64,000 bases of DNA, taken from assembly GCA_905160935.1 (NCBI GenBank), contig CAJHZI010000190.1:1147501-1211500 (forward strand), read 5' to 3'. Each line of letters starts with the position of its first letter. Within the stretch, counting starts at the first letter, position 1. This document shows positions 11,549 through 23,051 of this stretch, one piece after another. Below the pieces are notes generated by a model. That model had not been told where the DNA came from. It was given only the letters and a program-made list of their open reading frames with translations, and ran no database searches. The DNA is from Enchytraeus crypticus (lineage: Eukaryota > Annelida > Clitellata > Enchytraeida > Enchytraeidae). Position numbers and translations under genes: made by a program.

Positions 11549-11637
11549 AAGGCTGGTAAAGCTAATGTTAACGTCATTTTCCTCACTCGAAAGCGATGTC
11601 AGTGACGGGATAGCCCAGGATTTGAACCCCTCAATAA
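11549..11637 (-). mobile_element. SINE-A copy, truncated at the B box
   Basis: The body and B box are present in reverse orientation; the A-box half is missing. Confidence 0.62.
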
Positions 11638-11794
11638 TAACATAATAGTATTTAGTATTGGGTAAACAGGATTGTTTTCTCAGAGAATGACGCCCCTGCC
11701 TAGTAAATGCTAGTCGAAGCTGAGGAAGGCATAGGGAGCCCATCTCGTCATAAGCAGAATCCCCCATGAATAATGGTATATCAAAAGCAATTTT

Positions 11795-12035
11795 ATAGAT
11801 GATTTAAAGATCCACTCGTATGTGGACATGAAGAGGAGAACGGAAGATAGCGATGAATGGCGGCGTTACAGAAAAGAATCCGCGTCGGTAAGACACTCCA
11901 CCGCGGATCAGTATGTGCGGGGTTCAAATCCTGGGCTCGCCGTCACTGACATCGCTTTCGAGTGAAGAAACTGACGTTAACCTTAGCTTTACATACCATG
12001 GACCTGCCAGTAGGCAGTGCACTGAGAGCGAGTAT
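11795..12035 (+). mobile_element. RTE-like 3' tail interrupted by a SINE-A
   Basis: The tail (GATTTAAAGATCCACTCGTA ... ACCATGGACCTGCCAGTAGG) is split by a SINE-A copy at about 11881-11988, showing that the SINE jumped after the LINE. Confidence 0.65.
11881..11988 (+). mobile_element. SINE-A copy nested in an RTE-like tail
   Basis: Retains GTCGGTAAGACACTCCACCG, the B box and most of the body. Confidence 0.65.
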
Positions 12036-12309
12036 TTAGTAAATGTAAAGTATGATTTCTAGTCGTCTATCCATATACTCCAGTGTCTCATATTCCTCCA
12101 CCTATGCTTCCACCCCTCACCCCGGATGGATGAGGTAGAGAGGGGAGGTGGGACCTGTATCAAGGGAGACGTTGCAACTGAAGGTTGCTCCAGTGTGGGG
12201 CAGCGAGCAATGAGATATGCAGAGAGGCAGTGAGAGAGAAAAAACTGTGCCATTATCTGCAACATTTGACATTTATAAACTGAACATTCCGTAACTCTGT
12301 TCATTAGAA

Positions 12310-12364
<55 letters not shown>
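12310..12364. repeat. (TA)n microsatellite
   Basis: Uninterrupted TA, followed by a TTAGAAATAT inverted copy of its left flank. Confidence 0.85.
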
Positions 12365-12365
<1 letters not shown>

Positions 12366-12416
12366 CTAATCATATTAATAATTTATATAATAATTAATTA
12401 TTAGAAATATATTCAT

Positions 12417-12595
12417 CATCATCATCATCATCTTCCCTTAAATCCAGTTGAACTAGGGTCGGGAAACGAAAAGAATCTTCTTTTAAGTTTTTCCATTCGT
12501 TTAAGTTTTTTGCAGCAATTTCTGGAGCCTAGGCGCTCACCAACCGAATGCCCTTCCTGACGTTGGTTTGGATCTATCATCTACACTGCTTTTTT
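12417..12595 (+). repeat. Interspersed repeat C
   Basis: Begins at a CAT microsatellite, then CTTCCCTTAAATCCAGTTGA, TTTCTGGAGCCTAGGCGCTC and CCTTCCTGACGTTGGTTTGG. Copies: 28724-28895 (+), 31484-31600 (+, partial), 32590-32790 (-), 40370-40520 (+), 50575-50858 (-), 57627-57745 (+), 59431-59640 (+), 62612-62660 (+, fragment). Non-coding. Confidence 0.6.
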
Positions 12596-12966
12596 ATAAC
12601 TGATACCCCACATTATTTTTACAATAAAGTTGCAAGGAGTTGACCGATATTCTTGATATATTTACTTTACTTGACCAGCAGCCAATTCTACCAAACATAT
12701 TGTAATTTCCTTTGAATATCTTTAATAACGTGAAAGTTATAGGTTTGCGAACAGGAGTAGGGTCAGATAAGAAATTTCCAGTACAAGATTAAGGGCGTGT
12801 TATATGCAGCGTTAAATTATTTCTACTCAAATAATAGCGAACACATAACATTTCTACTAATGTTATTTTGAAGAGCAATCATGTGTTTTCAAAGCGACGT
12901 AAAATACGTGCTGACGATGTTCTTAATGGACAAAGTTATTGAATTTTTTATGCATGCAGTACATGA

Positions 12967-13141
12967 CACTGGCGTAGCCAGGAATTAGTCTTGGGTGAGG
13001 CACTTTCATCTTGGGGGAGGCACTTTGGGGAGGTACACACATTATACAATGCATTCTCTTATATTTTGGCCTTAAAATCTTTTACATGACATCTTGGAGG
13101 GGGCACATGCCCCTCCCTGCCTTCCCCTCGCTACGCCACTG
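12967..13141. mobile_element. 175-bp hAT-like MITE with 8-bp target duplication
   Basis: The termini are inverted (CACTGGCGTAGCC on the left, CGCTACGCCACTG on the right). Both flanks carry the same 8 bases GTACATGA (12959-12966 and 13142-13149), as expected for an hAT-type insertion. There is no coding capacity. Internal GAGGCACTTT units are repeated. Confidence 0.7.
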
Positions 13142-13335
13142 GTACATGAAGAGAAACGATTTCAACTCCTTAGAAATCAGTCTGGTTAGATATCTGGCTA
13201 CAGCTGCTATAATGCAATGCATACATTAAAAGTTATCTTCCTATATCATCCTTACGCCTGACAATTCTAAGTCGTGGAAATTTCTGTCATGGCCATCGTA
13301 TCATTATCATATCACGTATCATATTATCAAGTATC

Positions 13336-13475
13336 ACTTGCTGGAACAAGTGGCGATGTCGGTAAGATACTCAATCGTGGATCAGTATGTGCGGATTTCA
13401 AATCCTGGGTTCGCCCGTCACTGACTTCGCTTTCGAGTGAGGAAACTGACGTTAAAATTGGCTTTACCAGCTTTT
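13336..13475 (+). mobile_element. SINE-A copy
   Basis: Full-length; the B box is altered (GATTTCAAATCC). Confidence 0.72.
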
Positions 13476-14084
13476 ATATCACGTATCAGTAAACAGTTAA
13501 GCCTAAACTCCACAGTTAACTGCGAACTGGTTACGCTACAAAGCAACTAAATGGACAATACTGCTTTGATGGGCAGTAACTTCTACAGTAGTTAACATTT
13601 ACACAAACAGTTAAGTATATTGCAGATGACATGACTTTGTGGAAATTACATCGGTAATTAGATAAAAAAAATCCTTACAGATATTTATCATCGGAGTTTT
13701 GTCATTAAAATATTCACTGACGGAAGCCTCGCAGTCTGTTATGCAGTGTAAATGAAAGGAAGCCTTTCAGTGTATTAAGATCAATATACTAGAGCGCAGT
13801 GAGTCAGCTGTCATTTAATAGCTTCTTTTAACATGTTAATTGGGTGGGCAAATTCGCTCAAGTCAGAGTTCGCCCCCCCCCACCCCCACCTCTTCCTAGT
13901 AGTAAATGCCATTTGGCCCTCTGTTACAGCCTGTTTCAGCAAGTAAAGATATAAATTAATTCGACGATATTTCCAAAGGTCAGAACAATATTTGAGTATG
14001 AAAAATAGGAATATAGTGCAAAATTTGGTAAATATTTAAAAATCTCAGTGCCCTTTGCAAAATCACTATGATATTATGTTTCAC

Positions 14085-14224
14085 TTGGCTGGAGCCGGTG
14101 GCGATGTCGGTAAGATATTCGACAGAGGATCAGTATGCGCGGGGTTCAAATCCTGGGCTCGCCTGTCACTGACATCGCTTTCGAGTGAGGAAACTGACGT
14201 TAGCATCAGCTTTACCAGCTTTTA
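14085..14224 (+). mobile_element. SINE-A copy
   Basis: Full-length with an intact B box. Confidence 0.75.
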
Positions 14225-14325
14225 ACAGTATAACTATAATTACAAGCTTTCGTAATTCACAAAAATTACAGTATTTTTGTCCGTTCTCTCTCCGAATAAA
14301 ATCTTACTGCAGGAGATTACTATTA

Positions 14326-14500
14326 GACCATTTTTGATCACCGGACCAGCTTTTAGTTTAGGAATTTACTTCTCCGCACATTTCTGTTGCAGATTGGTCT
14401 GGGTGACTTGATATATAGTGATGTGTGTTGTGGGGACGTCCCTGACATCATCCTTGGATGAGGAAATGAACGTAACACCGTTATTAATATTATGTTTAAT
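14326..14500 (+). mobile_element. CR1/L2-like 3' tail
   Basis: Same tail family (TTTTTGATCACCGGACCAGC ... AACGTAACACCGTTATTAAT). Confidence 0.65.
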
Positions 14501-14768
14501 GCCCTGGGCTGAATAGGGCCCTGGTCTAAATAATAAGATAAAAGAGTCTTTGTTGAATTAAAAGAGAGAGATAGAGAGTGAGAGAGAAAGACTGTTGTAA
14601 AAATATAAATAGTGAAATAAATAATTAATACAATATTCTTGAGAAATAAACTAAATTCAAAGAGACAATTAGTTCCAAGCTCTGTTAACTTAAAAGCGGG
14701 CAGTGAAAACATTCAAGTTGACTCAAATCTTTAAAATAACGGCTGCAGAAAGTTCGGTAAAGACGCTG

Positions 14769-14910
14769 CACTGGCTGGAGCCTGTAGTGATATCGGTAAG
14801 ATACTCGACTGCGGATCAGTATATGCGGGGTTCAAATCCTGGGCTCGCCCGTCACTGAGATCGCTTTCGAATGAGGAAACTGACGTTAACCTTACCTTTT
14901 AGCTTTTTAG
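14769..14910 (+). mobile_element. SINE-A copy
   Basis: Full-length; the body is slightly diverged at its end. Confidence 0.72.
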
Positions 14911-15184
14911 CTTCACTGAAATTACAGTCACTTGTATGAGCGCTGGCATGGTCTTCATTGAGAATGTGTCTTGAATCTGACATTAAAAAATTGAATAATC
15001 AGAATAGTTGTCACAACGAATAGTATTTTCCGGTTTAGAGTCGATTTCGTAAGTGACAAAGGAGGATTCGAATCAAGCCCCCCTATCACTACACAGAAGA
15101 AGGTGACAGAGGAGCTTCTGTAGAGAAAGCTCCCTCTCTTAATTATAAGTATAGAAGATAAACATTAGATTACGACGTGTGGTA

Positions 15185-15945
15185 CAGTCCACTAGTACAG
15201 GATACAGGTCATAGGTCACAGACCACTGGTCATAGGTCACAGACCACTGGTACACGTTACAGGTCATAGGTCAAAGACCACTGGTACACGTTACAGGTCA
15301 TAGGTCAAAGACCACTGGTCATATGTTATAGGTCATAGGTCACAGACCACTGGTCACATGTTATAGGTCAGAGGTCACAGACCACTGGTCACAAATTACA
15401 GGTCATAGGTCACAGACCACTGGTCACAGACCACTGGTCACAGACCACTGGTCATAGGTCACAGACCACTGGTACACGTTACAGGTTATAGGTCAAAGAC
15501 CACTGGTCACATGTTATAGGTCATAGATCACAGACCACTGGTCACAGATTACAGGTCATAGGTCACAGACCACTGGTCACACGTTACAGGTCATAGGTCA
15601 CAGACCACTGGTCACACGTCATAGGTCATAGGTCACAGACCACTGGTCACACGTTACAGGTCATAGGTCACAGACCACTGGTCACAGGTTACAGGTCATA
15701 GGTCACAGATTACAGGTCATAGGTCATATATCACTGGTCACACGTTACAGTTCATAGGTCACAAATTACAGGTAAAAGACCCCAACAACCACAAGCCTCA
15801 CACGATAGGTCACATACCAGAGGTCATAGGTCACAGATAACAGGTCATAGGTCACAGACCACTGGTCACACGTTACAGGTCATAGGTAACAGACCACTGG
15901 TCACACGTCACAGGTCATAGGTCAAAGACCACAGGTCCAGAAAGC
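15185..15945. repeat. 35-bp minisatellite
   Basis: About 20 diverged units built from CAGACCACTGGTCACA and TTACAGGTCATAGGTCA blocks. Higher-order shuffling of the two half-units is visible. Not a CRISPR: no unique spacers. Confidence 0.85.
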
Positions 15946-16547
15946 CTTAACACTATTAACAACAATAATCTTACCTCTTCGTCTTGCCATTCAAGGTATC
16001 CAACAAGATCTTAGCTATCTTTACTATCCGCACTATCCGCTCTCCTATCTATTCCAGCTCACTATCCTCTCTCCAGCTTTATTCCTTCTCAGATGTCTAC
16101 GATATCCCTTTCACGTACATTTAGCATGCACAATACTGCAATTAAATTACCACATTAATCCAACATTCGATACCTATAACTCATTTACTACAATTACACT
16201 CATCCACTACCATCTAAGATATGCAATAAAGTGGTATGTTGCTGATTAAATGGATTTATAGGATTAACGGAGGAGATTAAGAAGGACTGGCTGATCCAGT
16301 ATTATGTCGATCAGTGAGAGATCGAGTGTCCACTCGATGACGCCATTTTGTTTGGATTACTGAGTGTGTGTGACTGGAGCAGAGCCTGGACAAGTCAGTG
16401 GGACAGGGAATAGGATGGAGAGACGTATGAAGAGAGAGACATGTCTATCTGGGCTTCCTGTAACAATAGAAGATGATAACAGAGAGCGAAGTGAGGCATC
16501 AGTATGTTAGTCAATTGTGTGTGCTCATGTTATGTTCTTTTTCAGTG
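15946..16547. other. Gene-free stretch with a possible promoter motif
   Basis: GACGCCATTTTGTTTGG near 16338 resembles a YY1 site. On the minus strand ATGGCAAGACGAAGAG followed by GTAAGA at about 15973-15988 could be a tiny first exon, but support is thin. Confidence 0.25.
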
Positions 16548-16870
16548 CACTGCCAAGTAGCAGGTTCAAGGCACATATTCATACTCAAAGTCCGTTTTCT
16601 CGCTCTATAAGAGCACTCCTTAGATCAACAAGTTAATCCCTTCACAAAGTCTATGCCTTATCCACATCTTGCGTAGCCTATAGCTTGGGAAAAGTATGGC
16701 TTCAGAGGTGGTTTCCCGTTGCCTTCCTCAGTTAGATGGATTAATTACCATTTTATCCTGGGGGAAATATTTCATGGTGAGGTGGATCTCCTCTAGCCAT
16801 CCTCAGCTCCTGCCTTAGTCGCCTCTTACGTACACGTAGCAGATTGTTTGCGGTTTTCCTATTCTGCAAT
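16548..16870 (-). repeat. Interspersed repeat D copy
   Basis: Reverse copy with an internal ~90-bp segment (16735-16830) absent from the other copies. Confidence 0.6.
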
Positions 16871-16979
16871 GGTCCAACCACACACGAGCGCAACACGGAG
16901 AAACAGTGTTATTAAACATAGAATTTGCCTATACACACATAGAATTTAGACACATAGAATTAGCCTATCTTCTCATCAG

Positions 16980-17159
16980 CCAAAACCTCTACGAAGTAAC
17001 AACAGCCAAGTGAGGTTACTTTGGAGAAGAAGCAATGACGATGATCATGATGACTGTGCTCTTAATGCCCAATGTTGGTTAGACGCTCTCCTAAGAACAC
17101 GTTTAGGAAGCAATGATCGAATTCCAAATGTTCCGGATTCATGGCCGGAGTGGAACGAG
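16980..17159 (+). CDS. Candidate orphan exon
   Basis: Acceptor CTATCTTCTCATCAG, then 60 codons starting PKPLRSNNSQVRLLWRRS and containing CWLDALLRTRLGSNDRIPNV and PDSWPEWNE, then GAG|GTGATT. Phase 0 at both ends; read-through would stop at 17220. The amino-acid mix, with four tryptophans, is unlike the surrounding repeats. Family unknown; could be a transposon remnant. Confidence 0.3.
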
Positions 17160-17284
17160 GTGATTAGCTCTTGTATTCTCCAATTGTTGTTGAAATCAAG
17201 TTTCATTCCAATTAACAGATAGAAAGTTATAAAAGGTTATGAGCTGTTTCTACACGATCGCTATTCTTGCACCATGTCACTATA

Positions 17285-17420
17285 AGACAAAGCCAAAAAA
17301 CGTTTAACGCCGTATTCCTGACTCAAAAGTACAAAAGAGACGGAAATAGCACTGAATTTGAATCAAGTACCTACTGACCCGCAGTCAGACGACCTAACAA
17401 CTAGCCTGCGGGCTAAGCCT
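17285..17420 (-). mobile_element. SINE-C, tRNA-like
   Basis: Reverse unit with GTTTAACGCCGTATTCCTGA, a B-box-like TGAATTTGAATCAA and GACCTAACAACTAGCCTGCG. A related copy is at 50860-51000. Confidence 0.45.
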
Positions 17421-17514
17421 CCTGGTAGACTTAACACCTAGTATTAGAAATCATTAGAGGTCTCAACTGAGCAATGCAGAGTCAAATAGTCCAATGATAA
17501 CTTATTTAAAAACC

Positions 17515-17528
17515 TATCTCTCTCTCTC

Positions 17529-17571
<43 letters not shown>
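17515..17571. repeat. TC microsatellite
   Basis: CTCTCT tract next to an RTE-like tail. Confidence 0.9.
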
Positions 17572-17573
<2 letters not shown>

Positions 17574-17672
17574 GCACTGCTATACTGGCAGGTCCATGGT
17601 ATACAAGGCCTCCATTCATCTCTATCTCCTCTTTTTCTCTTCAAGTCCACATATGAGTGGGTCTTAAAAAAC
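17570..17672 (-). mobile_element. RTE-like 3' tail
   Basis: Reverse-oriented tail with AGTGCACTGCTATACTGGCA and the ATGAGTGGGTCTT end, flanked by a TC microsatellite. Confidence 0.55.
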
Positions 17673-18097
17673 CAAGTACTTATATATAGCATATGCAATT
17701 CGGAATAAAATAATTTCTGGCAGCAAATGTTTGAGCGCTGAGACAACGGAAGCCCCGGTGTCGTATGAATGCCATTGCCTGCTAGCAGCTGGGGCTGCTG
17801 ATTAGCGCAGCGACCAAACAGCAATGGACAGACTGCACCGGACGTTGGGTGGGGTGCGGGTGCGGGTCCGGGAGGGGAAAAGCAATTCCAGGAGAGCCGG
17901 TGGAGTCAAAGAGGTTACCACTGCAGGAATGGGAAGAAATCATTTTTGTCCCGCATCACATGCCTCTGTTACAACCCTACGGATCTAGAAACAGGCGTTG
18001 AAGGTTCCCATTGTAGATAATTAAGTTCTGATATGCGAATTTAGATAAAATTAACTCGTGTCTTTCTTTCGCTGTAGTAGTCTACACTACTTTGCAT

Positions 18098-18099
<2 letters not shown>
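17673..18099. other. Gene-free stretch
   Basis: GC-richer near 17830-17960 with GGGTGCGGGTGCGGGTCCGG; no supported exon. Confidence 0.35.

Positions 18100-18128
<29 letters not shown>
18099..18128. repeat. GA microsatellite
   Basis: AGAGAG run. Confidence 0.85.
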
Positions 18129-18131
<3 letters not shown>

Positions 18132-18220
18132 ACTATGTATATTTCAATGCACTCAAAATATAGTGTCATCACAAACATACATACAATCATACATAAAATG
18201 ATCTGTGCGATTTAATTAAA

Positions 18221-18326
18221 AGATGGTAAACCTAAAGTTAATGTCAGTTTTCCTTACTCGAAAGCGATGTCAGTGACGGGTGAGCCCAGGATTTGAATCC
18301 CGCATATACTGATCAGCGGTCGAATA
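18221..18326 (-). mobile_element. SINE-A copy, truncated
   Basis: Body and B box in reverse orientation; the head is lost after GCGGTCGAAT. Confidence 0.62.
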
Positions 18327-18429
18327 AATAATACCTAATTAACCTTCATGTTTATGATTTAATCAACGAATACGGATCTAATTTACGGGCGCTATCACTA
18401 TGTACATTATTAAAAAGTTTATAATCAGC

Positions 18430-19200
18430 TTAAGCACACAAATCTTCAAAACTCGAATCCAAGTTGCAGAAATTTGCTTTTTTTGCTCGTCTCAAAAAAG
18501 CTTCAAGCCTCTTTCTATCTTCCGCAGTGGTAAAACCCCACCAGAATTTGGATGCGTAGAGAAGCCTATTTAATGTAGATGCTTGAAATACTCTCTGAAT
18601 GAGTTCGTTGGATAGTCCTTTAGTGCGTAGACTATACAAAGCAAAAATATTGCTGGAACTTGAGGATAAGAGATTATTTATGTGAGTAGAAAAAGAAAAA
18701 TCGGAGGAGATTGTAACACCCAAACCTTTCATATCTGACACGCGTTCTGTACCTTCAAGATATCGAAGTTAAGCTGCATCGACCTCGGTTAGTACTTTGT
18801 GGGCGACCACCTTGGAAGACCGAGTGTTAGTAAAAGCTTAGGAAGGAAGAAATCCCAGGGTGATGGAAGGTTATTCTAAAATCCGCGCCGGCTGTAATTG
18901 ATGCGCCATCAAAAGGCAACGATTACTAATAACCATGGAGAGGACGGAGGAAATGGGTCTTAAAACAAGCATCTGTGCTTCCTGACCTAGTGTGCCGTTA
19001 AAAAAATGAGAGGCTGCAGCCTGCCTCTTATTATTTGGGGAGTGAAATATAATTTCTTTAGATTTTATTCTATTTAATTTTGTATTTTTAATTTTGGCCC
19101 AATCTTCAATATGAGCAAGTTCGACTTCTGTTAGATGAATATTGGATGCCGGCACAATTAAGTATGTGTCGTCAGCATATATAAGTAGCGCGTTTGATTT
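18430..19200 (-). mobile_element. Degenerate LINE reverse transcriptase remnant
   Basis: Minus-strand frame fragments: YADDTYLIVPASNIHLTEVE at about 19190-19120, followed by DWAKIKNTKLNRIKSKEI, then in another frame GLGVTISSDFSFSTHINNLL and RLLYASKFWWGFTTAEDRKR ending at 18430. A non-LTR RT with frameshifts, 5' truncated. Clade uncertain. Confidence 0.75.
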
Positions 19201-19209
19201 ACTCTACTG

Positions 19210-19325
19210 TCGTCCACAACAACATCGAGCACTGTGGAACAAAATCAAAGCCGATGAGCAGAGTGCCAGGGCCATAAACGGTGCGAGTCAAAATCCGGGT
19301 AATCAGTCCAAGAAAGGGTACTAGC
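19210..19325 (-). mobile_element. CR1/L2-like 3' end fragment (diverged)
   Basis: CAACAACATCGAGCACTGTG and AATCAGTCCAAGAAAGGGTA correspond to the 37-kb element's 3' UTR. Confidence 0.5.
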
Positions 19326-19489
19326 GAATGGAGGTTTGCGTGTTAGTCTCAATGTCACAATAGCTTCGTATGCAGATCGACAAGTAGCTGTATAAATTTA
19401 AAGTGAATGCCACTGAGGTGAATTGAATTCTCGCTGGTTTTAATCCGGGCAGAGATAATTAGGAAACACAAAGTAAAGCAGCTCTCTAC

Positions 19490-19642
19490 AACAATAGAGA
19501 TATCATCAGTAACAATAGAGATATCATCAGTAACAATAGAGATATCATCAGCAACAGTAGAGATATCATCAGCAACAGTAGAGATGTCATCAGCAACAGC
19601 AGAGATATCATCAGCAACAGCAGAGATATCATCAGCAACATT
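19490..19642. repeat. 21-bp minisatellite
   Basis: Seven AACAATAGAGATATCATCAG-type units; being a multiple of three it keeps an open frame on both strands (ISSATAE / ADDISAV). Confidence 0.85.
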
Positions 19643-20337
19643 GCAACAGTTACATAAATATGAAATGAGTTGGGGTAGGTGCTGTTCCTCGATGCATTGT
19701 TGCAATATGTTTGTATTCATTGTAATGACTTCGTGTGGGGTCATACATGTAGTATGTCATCAAGATAGTAAATTTTTCGCTATGCGTTTGCCTGCCTTAT
19801 CCTCTTCAGTCAACACCAGTCAGTCCGATCCCCTCCTCCCCCTGCCCTTCCAGCCCTATAATACGGAACTCTTGTAGGTAGCTGTTTTTGTAAAACTACC
19901 TACAACTCCCCCATGACACAGTGAGAGTGGCAGAAAGGGGAGCGAAGGCAAAGCAGGGCCAAGGGGAGAGGAATTCTGTGGTGCTGAGTGGTACGAGAGA
20001 ATAGAAAGAGTTTTTTATAGCTCAGGTAAATCATCGAGAGAATTGCTTAAAACATTTGATAGAGATTAAAATTAAAAGATAATTAAGATTAAAAGAAAAA
20101 GATTCAGATTAAGATAACATTTTAAAAAGATGTGCGTGCTGATAGTTTTGCCATTTGACAATATTTATCATCTTTTATATCAATGGGAATCAGAGGCTTT
20201 GCTTTAGGATAATCCTCTAGCTGAAGCAAACACTTAGTGACGACTTATTCATTGTGTGACCCCTAAACTGTCCATGTAGCATACTGGACACTAGGCAGTG
20301 AGTCCTGCGTCACGAACAAGCTGATGCTTCCAGGACT
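19643..20337. other. Gene-free stretch
   Basis: A 10-bp-arm inverted repeat at 19872-19905; otherwise no supported feature. Confidence 0.4.
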
Positions 20338-20456
20338 GCATACATACATACATACATACATACATACATACATACATACATACATACATACATACATACA
20401 TACATACATACATACATACATACATACATACATACATACATACATACATACATACA

Positions 20457-20487
<31 letters not shown>
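20338..20487. repeat. (TACA)n microsatellite
   Basis: About 37 perfect CATA units then CATG variants. Confidence 0.95.
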
Positions 20488-20489
<2 letters not shown>

Positions 20490-20519
20490 GCATGCATGCA
20501 TGCATACATGCATGTATGG

Positions 20520-20670
20520 AAGGAAAAAGTTAGAGGAAGACCGAGACGTGATATGTTGGATAATTTGATAACAGATTCGTTTTTTGATATGCAGAGAACG
20601 GCAGAGGATAGAAATATGTGGGGAGTTATATGGCATGGACCTGCCAATGGGCAGTGCACTAAGAGAGAGA
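20520..20670 (+). mobile_element. RTE-like 3' tail
   Basis: Starts right after the TACA array and contains AGGAAGACCGAGACGTGATA and the CATGGACCTGCCAATGGGCA tail. Confidence 0.6.
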
Positions 20671-20851
20671 CACTCAAATACGTCAGCACTCTCTTATTTA
20701 CGAGTGCACGGCTCTACGAGAAAGAGGCGTGGACGTGCTATTAGGCAGCACATGCCCAATGCGAGATAAATATAGGCATGAAGATCAAATCAGCTGGCTT
20801 AAACCGGATTGGTTGCAGAGATACGAATCCTAATGTCAGAGGATTCTGAGT

Positions 20852-20994
20852 GCGAGAGAGAGAGAAAGAGAGAGAGAGAGAGAAAAGAGAGAGAAAGAAA
20901 GAGAGGGTGCGAGAGAGTGAGTGCGAGAGAGGGAGAGAGGGAGAGAGAGAGAGAGAACGAGAGAGAGAGAGTGTGTGCGAGATAGAGAGGGTGC

Positions 20995-21029
<35 letters not shown>

Positions 21030-21044
21030 GGGGATAGATGTAGG

Positions 21045-21084
<40 letters not shown>

Positions 21085-21103
21085 AAGAAGGAGAATGAAA
21101 GAT

Positions 21104-21136
<33 letters not shown>
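20852..21136. repeat. GA-rich tract then (TA)n
   Basis: About 235 bp of GAGAGA with GTGCGA interruptions, then 30 bp of TA. Confidence 0.9.
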
Positions 21137-21137
<1 letters not shown>

Positions 21138-21282
21138 CATCATGTAGCATAATAAACATTTATATATAATAAGTGTATCATTGTATCTCTATATTATATA
21201 TATTATATATCTATACAAGTATCATTGCATATATATATCTCATATTATATATATATCTCTATCTATATACTAACAACCATTC

Positions 21283-21668
21283 TACGGGCTAGCTTACGTC
21301 ATCATGATAACATCGAGCACTATTTTGCGACCAAATCCAAGCCACTAGCAAGATAAAGAGGTCCAAAAACGGTGCAAATTCCAAAATCCAGAAATTCAGT
21401 CCAAAGTAAAGGGAGTTAAAGAAAAGGTGGTTTAGGCGCAGGTCGCTGCTCATGGACACTGGATGTAAAAGAGAGATGGAAAAGATAGGTCTTCAACTGC
21501 TTATGGAACTGCTCATAGGAAAGCAAAGGCTGATGTGATTCCAATGAAGATTTCCGAAGATTGGATGGAAGAGAATTCCAGATCTGACATGCAGCATGCT
21601 GGAAAGAACGATTAGATAGCTTAGAGCGAGCGTGAAGGTAAGCTAGGTCTCACAAGAGTAAGTAACTA
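21283..21668 (-). mobile_element. CR1/L2-like LINE 3' end copy
   Basis: Matches 37020-37390 over most of its length (AACATCGAGCACTATTTTGC, then the CAAAAACGGTGCAAATTCCA and GGTGGTTTAGGCGCAGGTCG segments). Confidence 0.68.
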
Positions 21669-21689
21669 AAAGGACCGAGTCATAGTAAG

Positions 21690-21693
<4 letters not shown>

Positions 21694-21773
<80 letters not shown>
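21694..21773. repeat. (TA)n/(GTAT)n microsatellite
   Basis: TA run followed by six GTAT units at the end of a LINE fragment. Confidence 0.9.
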
Positions 21774-21774
<1 letters not shown>

Positions 21775-22029
21775 AACATCAATATACATAATAGAAAACT
21801 GATTATAAGTAGATAGATTGTCATGTGTTTAACATCAAGGTTCAGAAGTATAGGGTTTTTACTAAAGATGAATCGGCATACTCGAGATACCGTCGCAAAA
21901 TAATTGTTAGTTTATTGTAGCTTTCATTGCGACTAAAAGTGTTGTATATTCCTGCAGAAAACACTCTATAATGGGTTAGTATGTGTGAGGATTTATTGAT
22001 TTAATTTAATTTATTGATTTAATTTAATT

Positions 22030-22330
22030 TATTGAGTTATTGATTTAGTGTTTCCGTTTCCGTGTGGCGGTCCGGGTAATTGAATAATAGACCACCCGTT
22101 AGCTGCTCGTGTCGTAAGAAACGACTAAGTATTAATTGAGAAAGACAATGTGAAACCACCTCAGAGGCTACATTTGTCAAACCTATAGGCTACATACGGT
22201 GTGTGTAAGACAGAGGCTTTTGTGAAGGGATTAATTCGTTGATCTATGGAGTGCTCTTTACGGGTCGTGAAAGCAGACTCTGACTATGTATTGGCCGAGG
22301 TACTATGCACTTAATTGCCAGAATACCAGA
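22030..22330 (+). repeat. Interspersed repeat D copy
   Basis: Forward copy running into a long GA tract, as the 3.0-kb copy does. Confidence 0.6.
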
Positions 22331-22479
22331 GAGAGAGATTGAGATTGAGAGAGAGAGAGGGGGGGGGGGAGAGAGAAAGCAAGAGAGAGGGAGAGAGAGA
22401 GAGAAAGAGAGATATAAAAAGATAGAGAGCGAGAGAGAGAGAAAGGGAGAGAGATATATAATGAGAGAGAGAAAGAGAC

Positions 22480-22525
<46 letters not shown>

Positions 22526-22539
22526 TGAGAGAGAGAGGA

Positions 22540-22570
<31 letters not shown>

Positions 22571-22575
22571 GAAGA
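22330..22575. repeat. GA-rich microsatellite
   Basis: GAGAGA with a G9 run near 22361. Confidence 0.9.
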
Positions 22576-23051
22576 GTAATTTTTAACATAAATGCACAAC
22601 TTATAATATACATGTAGACATAGGCATACTCGGGTATTTTTTACAGTAAATACTTAAAGCAAGGTGCTGGTGTTAAGTAATTAGTGGCAGCACTTATAGT
22701 AACCTACGGGTGGGAATGTGTGAAGAATTAGGGGAGAGGTTCCCGCTCCACTCCATAAAGAATTTTGAAAGTAGGCCTACGCAAATAGCCTACTAAATAT
22801 AGGCCTACAGTACTCAAACACTCAAGTACTGAATACGCTAAATAACATTAAAATAAGCAAATACTGAATATACTAAATAATACTAAACTACGCAAATACT
22901 AATTATCTTAGAAAGTCAGAATATAAAAGTCTCCCAGCAACTCATTAAGGTAATACTGGGCTGAATGAGCTACATGATAGCAACAACTCTAAATGCTAAT
23001 TATGGATAGAGTTCATTTTACTAAAGTTAACAAAGTTATAAATCATCTTAC

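Noticed and set aside
15185..15945. CRISPR-like appearance of regularly repeated blocks
   Set aside because: Contiguous diverged tandem units without unique spacers, in a eukaryotic genome.
15973..16060. Minus-strand IAKILLDTLNGKTKR or MARRR frame ending at a GTAAGA donor
   Set aside because: Very short, weak or no acceptor, no neighbouring exon.
20263..20689. Overlapping frames reading MYVC/YIHT repeats
   Set aside because: Products of the (TACA)n microsatellite in every frame.
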